A stretch of DNA of 64,000 nucleotides from Parvularcula sp964219355. GTDB lineage: Bacteria; Pseudomonadota; Alphaproteobacteria; Caulobacterales; Parvularculaceae. The stretch spans positions 1 through 64,000 of the forward strand of contig CAXPOZ010000004.1 in assembly GCA_964219355.1 (NCBI GenBank), read 5' to 3'. Below are positions 59,359-64,000 of the stretch, one piece after another. The notes beneath the pieces are model-generated. The model made no database searches, was not told where the DNA came from, and saw only the letters and a program-made list of their open reading frames with translations. The position numbers and the translations under genes were made by a program. Numbering within the stretch: position 1 is the stretch's first letter; each line of letters starts with the position of its first letter.

Positions 59359-60072
59359 CTATTTGATCTCGAAAGTCACGCTGACATTGGCGGAAAGAGA
59401 GCTTTCCCCTGCCTCAATTGGCGTGACAGAATCAGCCGCTTCCATCCGGGCCATGGCCACAGGCCGCGGCCGCGAATAGCCTGACACTGACAGGGTCATG
59501 ACCCGGCCAAGTGTGACACCTGCTTCGTCCGCGACGATCTCTGCTGTTTTGCGGGCTTCACGAACGGCGGCGCGTTTGGCTTCTTCTTCCAGCTCAGTCT
59601 GGTCCTGGAAACCAAATTGCAGGCCGCCCAGATTATTGGCCCCAGCCGAAACGGCGGCGTCAATCGTCGCGCCGACCTTGTCGATATCCCGCAGGCGGAC
59701 GGACAGTGAATTGTTCACAGAATAGCCGACGATCTTGCGCTCATCGGACGTGCTCGAATTCCGGTTATAGGGCGCATAGACCGGATTGAGGGAAAAGTTC
59801 GAGGTCTGCATATCCCGGGCGGCAATGCCCAATTCCCGCAGCCTGTTGCGCACGGCCGTCATGGCCTCGGCATTGGCTTCCATCGCCTCGCCAGCCGTCT
59901 TGCCCTCGGCGACCACGCCGAACTGCATCATCGCAAGGTCAGGGGTTCCATAAGCCTGCCCTTCACCGCTGACGGACAGCGTGCGGGGGGCGTCGGCGGA
60001 TTGATCCTGCGCGTCGGCGTCAGAACAGGCCATCACCATCACCGGCAACAGCAGGAAAGCAAGCATACGCAT
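59359..60072 (-). CDS. SIMPL-domain (DUF541) lipoprotein
   Basis: A 237-residue predicted lipoprotein (lipobox VMAC near residue 16). The SIMPL/DUF541 domain (about 30-235) begins with LSVSGEGQAYGTPDLAMMQFGV and includes YSVNNSLSVRLRDIDKVG. Homologues such as YggE reduce oxidative stress in the envelope and may oligomerise into rings. The enzyme or ligand is unknown. Confidence 0.9.
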   Translation of the reverse strand: MRMLAFLLLPVMVMACSDADAQDQSADAPRTLSVSGEGQAYGTPDLAMMQFGVVAEGKTAGEAMEANAEAMTAVRNRLRELGIAARDMQTSNFSLNPVYAPYNRNSSTSDERKIVGYSVNNSLSVRLRDIDKVGATIDAAVSAGANNLGGLQFGFQDQTELEEEAKRAAVREARKTAEIVADEAGVTLGRVMTLSVSGYSRPRPVAMARMEAADSVTPIEAGESSLSANVSVTFEIK

Positions 60073-60138
60073 AAAGTGGTTCTCCCATGGTCATGCCCTG
60101 CTCCTATCATGCAGCCTTGTGACGGCAATTGGGCAGGA

Positions 60139-60951
60139 TCATATCTTTTGGTCCATGTCGGCGGCGGCATTCCCGCAGCAGGCACCGACAGGTTTCGCCG
60201 GCACCCCAGCAACCGTGCAATAGGGTTTGACGCTTTCAAGGACGACCGAGCCAGCAGCGATCTTCGCGCCGTCACCGATCTGGATGTTCCCCAGCACCTT
60301 GGCCCCGGCAGAGATCAGAACGCCATTGCCAACCTTCGGGTGGCGGTCATCGAGATCCTTGCCCGTCCCGCCGAGCGTGACATCATGCAGCATACTGACA
60401 TTATCGCCGACCCGCGCGGTCTCGCCGATTACGATGCCATGCGCATGGTCGAGGAAAAGCCCCTGCCCCAGATGGGCGGCGGGGTGGATATCAATCGTCC
60501 ACAGCTCCGACATTCGTGACTGAAGATAAAGGGCGAGCGAATTGCGCCCCTCCCGCCACAGCGTGTTCGCGATGCGCTGCGACTGGATGGCGTGAAAACC
60601 TTTGAAATAAAGGAAAGGCTGGACGTATTCCCGGCAGGCCGGATCGCGCTCGAAATAGGCATTGATGTCGGCGACCGCGGCATCAACCAGCTCGCCATGC
60701 TCTTCATAGGCATTGGTCGCGACCTCCCGCCACTGCATCGCGCTCATCTGCGCGTCAGCCAGCTTCTCGGCGAGCCGGTAGCTGAGCGCAGCGGAGAAAC
60801 TGCCATGGTGCAGGATCGTTGCGTTCAGGAAGGACGCCAGCACGGGCTCGGACGCCGCAGCCGTTGCCGCCTCCAGCCGCATCCGCGACCAGATCGAGTC
60901 AATCGCCACGGGGAAAATCACCGGCGCTTCGCTTTTGGTCTGAGCTGACAT
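60139..60951 (-). CDS. cysE: serine O-acetyltransferase
   Basis: A 270-residue enzyme that acetylates L-serine, the first step of cysteine synthesis. The helical N-terminal domain is followed by left-handed beta-helix hexapeptides with DIHPAAHLGQGLFLDHAHGIVIGE and GVLISAGAKVLGN. ATG at 60951 follows GAGAGG. It is the last gene of a minus-strand run that includes the nudix hydrolase and cyclophilin. A Cys-rich tail (VGACCGNAA) ends the protein. Confidence 0.94.
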   Translation of the reverse strand: MSAQTKSEAPVIFPVAIDSIWSRMRLEAATAAASEPVLASFLNATILHHGSFSAALSYRLAEKLADAQMSAMQWREVATNAYEEHGELVDAAVADINAYFERDPACREYVQPFLYFKGFHAIQSQRIANTLWREGRNSLALYLQSRMSELWTIDIHPAAHLGQGLFLDHAHGIVIGETARVGDNVSMLHDVTLGGTGKDLDDRHPKVGNGVLISAGAKVLGNIQIGDGAKIAAGSVVLESVKPYCTVAGVPAKPVGACCGNAAADMDQKI

Positions 60952-60967
60952 CAGAGCCCTCTCCATA

Positions 60968-61585
60968 TCATGTCGAAACGCCGGGAAGGCCCTTCAGTGC
61001 TGACAAGATGAGGTCTCTTGGCCGCTCGGGCAAGAGGGCCAATTGTGCTTTAAGAACAGCTCGTTCGACCATCAGAATTGTTAAGGCGTCGGTGACCTCT
61101 CCGGCCAGGATCTCCGCGATGAGGACGCTGAGCGGAATACGGCGCTGCTCAAGGATTTCGTCAGCATCGGGGGCGGCCTCGCCTGCCTCTAACCCCCAAG
61201 CGAGATAGTAATAGGCATATTCATCGGTCACGGAATTGGAGAGCTGCGCTTCGCCCAGTGGCAGAATATGCTCGGCCGTCAGTCCCGTTTCTTCGCGGAG
61301 CTCGCGCAGCGCCGCCGTCTCAGGGGCCTCTCCTTTCGGGCAACCGCCTTCGGGCAGCTCCCATGAATAGGCATCGAACGCGAAGCGGTGCTGGCCGACG
61401 AGCATGGTCGTGCCGTCCTCAAAAAGCGGCAGAACGCCCGTCGCCAGATTGGCAAAACGGACGATCCCGTAAATGCCGTCACTACCGTCCGGCCGCGTCA
61501 CCTCATTGTGCTCAACCCGGATCCACGGATTTTCGTAGCCCGTGGTAACGTCATTGATCTGCCATGGACCGTTTTGACGGCTCAT
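60968..61585 (-). CDS. NUDIX hydrolase (ADP-ribose pyrophosphatase type)
   Basis: A 205-residue nudix enzyme. The full nudix box is present at about residues 77-100, ending in RELREETGL, with Gly, Glu and Arg in the standard spacing. The N-terminal strand-rich part VTRPDGSDGIYGIVRF matches the ADP-ribose pyrophosphatase group. The start overlaps the cyclophilin stop by 4 nt (ATGA), and its stop lies 16 nt before cysE. Confidence 0.93.
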   Translation of the reverse strand: MSRQNGPWQINDVTTGYENPWIRVEHNEVTRPDGSDGIYGIVRFANLATGVLPLFEDGTTMLVGQHRFAFDAYSWELPEGGCPKGEAPETAALRELREETGLTAEHILPLGEAQLSNSVTDEYAYYYLAWGLEAGEAAPDADEILEQRRIPLSVLIAEILAGEVTDALTILMVERAVLKAQLALLPERPRDLILSALKGLPGVST

Positions 61586-62466
61586 TCGGCATCTTCCGGG
61601 GTGAGGCGAACGGGCAGCGGCATCTGGCAGAGGTCGATATAGCCTGGGCGGTAGTAGAAAAACTCCGACGCCCTCGCAGACCGCGCCGTGATCAGTTGAC
61701 GGAATGTTTCGGACGACGTGTCCATATATTCAAGGTCGATCCGGTCTTCTTCGGGGATTTCGCTTTCGAGCCGGATGGATTTGATTTCCGTCCAGGTCGC
61801 TTCGTCAGCATTAACCCCGCCATCGCCGAAATTCCCGCGCGGCAATGCCTGGATCGCATCCATGCCATAAATCACCCGACCAAAGACGGTGAGGTTCCGA
61901 TCAAGATATCGTTGCGGCTGGATCGTGATGTAGAATTCCGTTGATGCGGTATCCCGCCCGACATCCCGCCCGAACGCGAAGGCGCCCGTGCAATGCGCCA
62001 GCCAGACAGTTTCGGTTTCAGGATCACGCCCCGCCGGCATGCCGTCCGTATACCCGGCTTCTGCCGCATAACCATCAGCAAAGCCTAGCGGCGTGAAAGC
62101 GAATCCTTCGGGCGCTGTCTCTTCGAATTCGGCTGGCAAGCTGTCCTTGGCTGACCCTTTGTCTTTTTCACCCGAAGCGTCACCGCCTTGCGCGACAAAG
62201 CCGTGCACGACCCGATAGAAATGAAGGCCATCATAGTAATGCTCTCGCGCCAGTGTCTTGACCTGCTCGACATGGCCTTGCGCAAGATTTGAGGATAGCC
62301 GGACGACGGCTGTGCCTTTTTCCGTCTCGATATAGATAACCTGATCAGGATCCGGATCGAGCCAAACCTCCTCAGGCGCCGCCTCCATTATTTCCCCAAC
62401 GGTGGGGCCGAGTTTCTCCGCCTCATCAGCAGCAAAAAGAGACAAAAGGGCAAGAATGCTCAGCAT
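61582..62466 (-). CDS. cyclophilin-type peptidyl-prolyl isomerase
   Basis: A 294-residue periplasmic isomerase. A signal peptide (MLSILALLSLFAADEAE) is followed by the cyclophilin fold. The catalytic strand FYRVVHGFVAQGGD carries the essential Arg, and EFYITIQPQRYLDRNLTVFG is typical. The loops are longer than usual, with an acidic insert (EKDKGSAKDSLPAEFEE). It catalyses proline isomerisation in envelope proteins. Coupled to the nudix gene. Confidence 0.93.
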   Translation of the reverse strand: MLSILALLSLFAADEAEKLGPTVGEIMEAAPEEVWLDPDPDQVIYIETEKGTAVVRLSSNLAQGHVEQVKTLAREHYYDGLHFYRVVHGFVAQGGDASGEKDKGSAKDSLPAEFEETAPEGFAFTPLGFADGYAAEAGYTDGMPAGRDPETETVWLAHCTGAFAFGRDVGRDTASTEFYITIQPQRYLDRNLTVFGRVIYGMDAIQALPRGNFGDGGVNADEATWTEIKSIRLESEIPEEDRIDLEYMDTSSETFRQLITARSARASEFFYYRPGYIDLCQMPLPVRLTPEDAE

Positions 62467-62472
62467 GGGGAT

Positions 62473-63039
62473 CTAGCTCCGGCTTTCAAGTTGGGATTTG
62501 AGATAGGGATGAAGCGGCACGCCTTGGTCTTTCGCCATGGTCATGAGCTGCCAGTAGCCGCGGAAAATGTCGGGGATGTGCAGCTCTTCGCCATTCCTGA
62601 CGAAATAGACGCCGACCCGGCCATTATAGCCCGTGCCGCCGATTTCGGTCCAATACCAGAAATGACTGCTCCCCAGCTTTCGCCAGTGCACGCCATCATC
62701 ATTATATTTGATCTGCAGACAGACATAACGATGGAAGGCCGAAATCAGAACGAAAGCGAGGAACAGGCACCCTACAACACCAAGCGGCAGCAGGACCCAG
62801 TTCCGGACACTCAATATGACCCAGGCTGCACCCGCAATCGCAACGCCGCCAGCGACGAGCCCAAAGATACCCAACATGCGCAAAAGGATCGACGGCTTAA
62901 CCGGGACAAACCCATCCACACCGGCTTGCGTCTGCCGACTCAGCCCCGGCACGAAAAACCAGAAGACCGGTATGCTGATCAATGCAACCAGAAGAAACGC
63001 AATCGTGCGAAATTCTTTCTCCCCCAGAAACTCCAGCAC
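62473..63039 (-). CDS. membrane protein of unknown function with PH-like tail
   Basis: A 188-residue protein with three hydrophobic segments (about 10-28, 52-72 and 80-105) and a C-terminal PH-like beta domain (ending DIFRGYWQLMTMAKDQGV). A GTG at 63039 with GGGG 8 nt before it is chosen because it lies just after the queF stop. Longer reading upstream would overlap queF. No family was recognised. Confidence 0.65.
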   Translation of the reverse strand: MLEFLGEKEFRTIAFLLVALISIPVFWFFVPGLSRQTQAGVDGFVPVKPSILLRMLGIFGLVAGGVAIAGAAWVILSVRNWVLLPLGVVGCLFLAFVLISAFHRYVCLQIKYNDDGVHWRKLGSSHFWYWTEIGGTGYNGRVGVYFVRNGEELHIPDIFRGYWQLMTMAKDQGVPLHPYLKSQLESRS

Positions 63040-63043
63040 GCCG

Positions 63044-63502
63044 CTATCCCCTGCCCCTATATGGCTGCACCCCGGTTTCGGGGACGTAGAGACCCTCAGG
63101 CGGATCACCGGTCTGATAAAAGACATCAATCGGGATGCCGCCCCTCGGATACCAATAGCCCGAGATCCGCAGCCAGCGGGGCTTCACCGCCGCAATGATG
63201 CGCTTGGCGATATCGATCGTGCAGTCCTCATGAAAGGCGCCATGGTTCCGGTACGAACCAAGTAGAAGCTTGAAAGACTTCGATTCAACGAGATGCGCAT
63301 CCGGACAGTAATCGATCACCAGATGCGCAAAATCAGGCTGTCCGGTCACCGGGCAGATCGAGGTGAATTCCGGCGCCACGAAACGGGCAAGGTAATTCAC
63401 GTCTGGATGTGGGTTCGGCACAGGATCGAGCTTCGCCTCTTCAGGAGAAGATGGCAGCGCCGCTTCACGGCCAAGCAGAGTTGTATCAGGGGAATTGGTC
63501 AT
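63044..63502 (-). CDS. queF: NADPH-dependent preQ0 reductase
   Basis: A 152-residue 7-cyano-7-deazaguanine reductase, the last step to preQ1 in queuosine synthesis. The catalytic Cys is in TSICPVTGQPDFA; the NADPH and substrate motif is ESKSFKLLLGSYRNHGAFHEDC. It is the short single-domain form. Co-directional with the downstream membrane gene. Other queuosine genes are not in the window. Confidence 0.96.
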   Translation of the reverse strand: MTNSPDTTLLGREAALPSSPEEAKLDPVPNPHPDVNYLARFVAPEFTSICPVTGQPDFAHLVIDYCPDAHLVESKSFKLLLGSYRNHGAFHEDCTIDIAKRIIAAVKPRWLRISGYWYPRGGIPIDVFYQTGDPPEGLYVPETGVQPYRGRG

Positions 63503-63544
63503 ATGAGATACGTCTCGCCTATCCCGCGCCCGCCCGCAAGCTGG

Positions 63545-63742
63545 CTAGTCGTCGTTCGTCCCGTCCAAAGGCAATGGATATTCTTCGTAGTTCTCGGGGT
63601 CCTGACGCTTGAACATCTTGCTCGCCAGAAAGGCAAAGAGGATCAGGACGGCAACGCCCACCAGAACAAAGAGCAGCACTGTGGAGGGATCACCGCTTTC
63701 AGTACTGGTGGCTGCAGACGCAGCCAGAAGATTAAACAGCAT
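63545..63742 (-). CDS. single-helix membrane protein, first paralogue
   Basis: A 65-residue protein with one membrane helix (about 22-42, TVLLFVLVGVAVLILFAFLA) and a charged tail (DPENYEEYPLPLDGTNDD). GGAGGAG precedes the ATG. A related partial gene lies immediately upstream at 63809-64000, sharing the pattern of a hydrophobic segment followed by ASKM. Function unknown. Confidence 0.7.
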   Translation of the reverse strand: MLFNLLAASAATSTESGDPSTVLLFVLVGVAVLILFAFLASKMFKRQDPENYEEYPLPLDGTNDD

Positions 63743-63808
63743 TGAGGCTCTCCTCCTTAGAAAGGCAATCGCAAGCTATACCAGCCGAGCCTTAAAGCCC
63801 AGACGATG

Positions 63809-64000
63809 CTACCGCTTACGAGGGAGAGGGACTGGAATGATCGGTTCGTCCGAAAGCTTCCGGCGCGGCCGGAGCATTTTCGAGGCGACATATGCGGAAA
63901 GGATCAACGCCCCGACAAAGGCGAAGATGAAGACCACCGCGCTATCTTCAGACACGGCCTCGTATTGCGCATGGGCGGTCCCCAATTGCGCAGCCAGGAC
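63809..64000 (-). CDS. single-helix membrane protein, second paralogue (partial)
   Basis: The frame runs from beyond the right edge to TAG at 63809-63811, giving at least 63 residues. It reads VLAAQLGTAHAQYE, a hydrophobic helix (VVFIFAFVGALILSAYV), then ASKMLRPRRKLSDEP and PLPRKR. The helix, the ASKM junction and the proline-rich end resemble the gene at 63545-63742, so the two are probable tandem paralogues. The 5' end is outside the window. Confidence 0.65.
   Translation of the reverse strand, partial: VLAAQLGTAHAQYEAVSEDSAVVFIFAFVGALILSAYVASKMLRPRRKLSDEPIIPVPLPRKR

Overview
The window is about 64 kb of chromosome from an alphaproteobacterium, probably a marine or aquatic member related to Parvularculales, Hyphomonadales or Caulobacterales. 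The evidence is a 277-residue MipZ division-site ATPase, a lysC-ptsP pair, UbiG and heme A synthase genes, several small alphaproteobacterial membrane families, GTTCGAATC-type tRNAs, a high GC content and very tight gene packing. The assignment is inferred from gene content; only about 130 bases of 16S rRNA are present.

Layout. The left edge is the 5' end of a leftward rRNA operon with a leader (boxA, hairpins, candidate promoters) in 132-867. Next come DUF1287, CBS and rhomboid genes (minus), then PilZ, GYF_2, an OmpR/EnvZ-type pair (plus), bamB and yfgM (minus), tRNA-Trp and a large hybrid sensor kinase. From 11.4 to 15.3 kb is a threonine-to-glycine operon (kbl, a VOC protein, tdh) followed by an amidohydrolase. 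From 15.4 to 22 kb are mipZ, a J-domain protein, a SPOR lipoprotein, panC, a DUF817 protein and an NfeD/slipin membrane pair. From 22 to 31.6 kb lie ptsP, lysC, ubiG, comEC, gltX and gltA. From 31.7 to 36.7 kb there are several secreted proteins and lipoproteins of unknown function around rplM-rpsI. ctaA, an H-NOX/histidine kinase pair, and rpsF-rpsR-rplI follow.

The most distinctive block is 43.0-50.0 kb: a curli-type amyloid locus with csgF, csgG, three secreted curlin-repeat proteins and a terminal lipoprotein that carries one curlin-like strand. A TIGR03032-type protein sits upstream. Two strong hairpins stand at gene boundaries inside the locus. csgE, csgC/csgH and csgD are not in the window. 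The right part (50-64 kb) is mostly housekeeping: tRNA-Glu, recJ, an RTX matrixin-like protease, recQ, an esterase, a DsbA-family protein, a Zur-type regulator, GST, a GATase, enoyl-CoA hydratase, cysE, nudix, cyclophilin, queF and two related one-helix membrane proteins, the last cut by the window edge.

Points that stand out: the H-NOX gene is broken by a one-base shortfall in a homopolymer and its partner kinase has lost the recognisable ATP-binding G boxes; two copies of a palindromic intergenic repeat with covarying stems both sit between convergent genes, one of them supplying the ctaA stop codon; a DUF817 gene runs antisense 139 nt into panC; and a GYF_2 protein has a C-terminal half that may have a Cas2/SinR-like fold.
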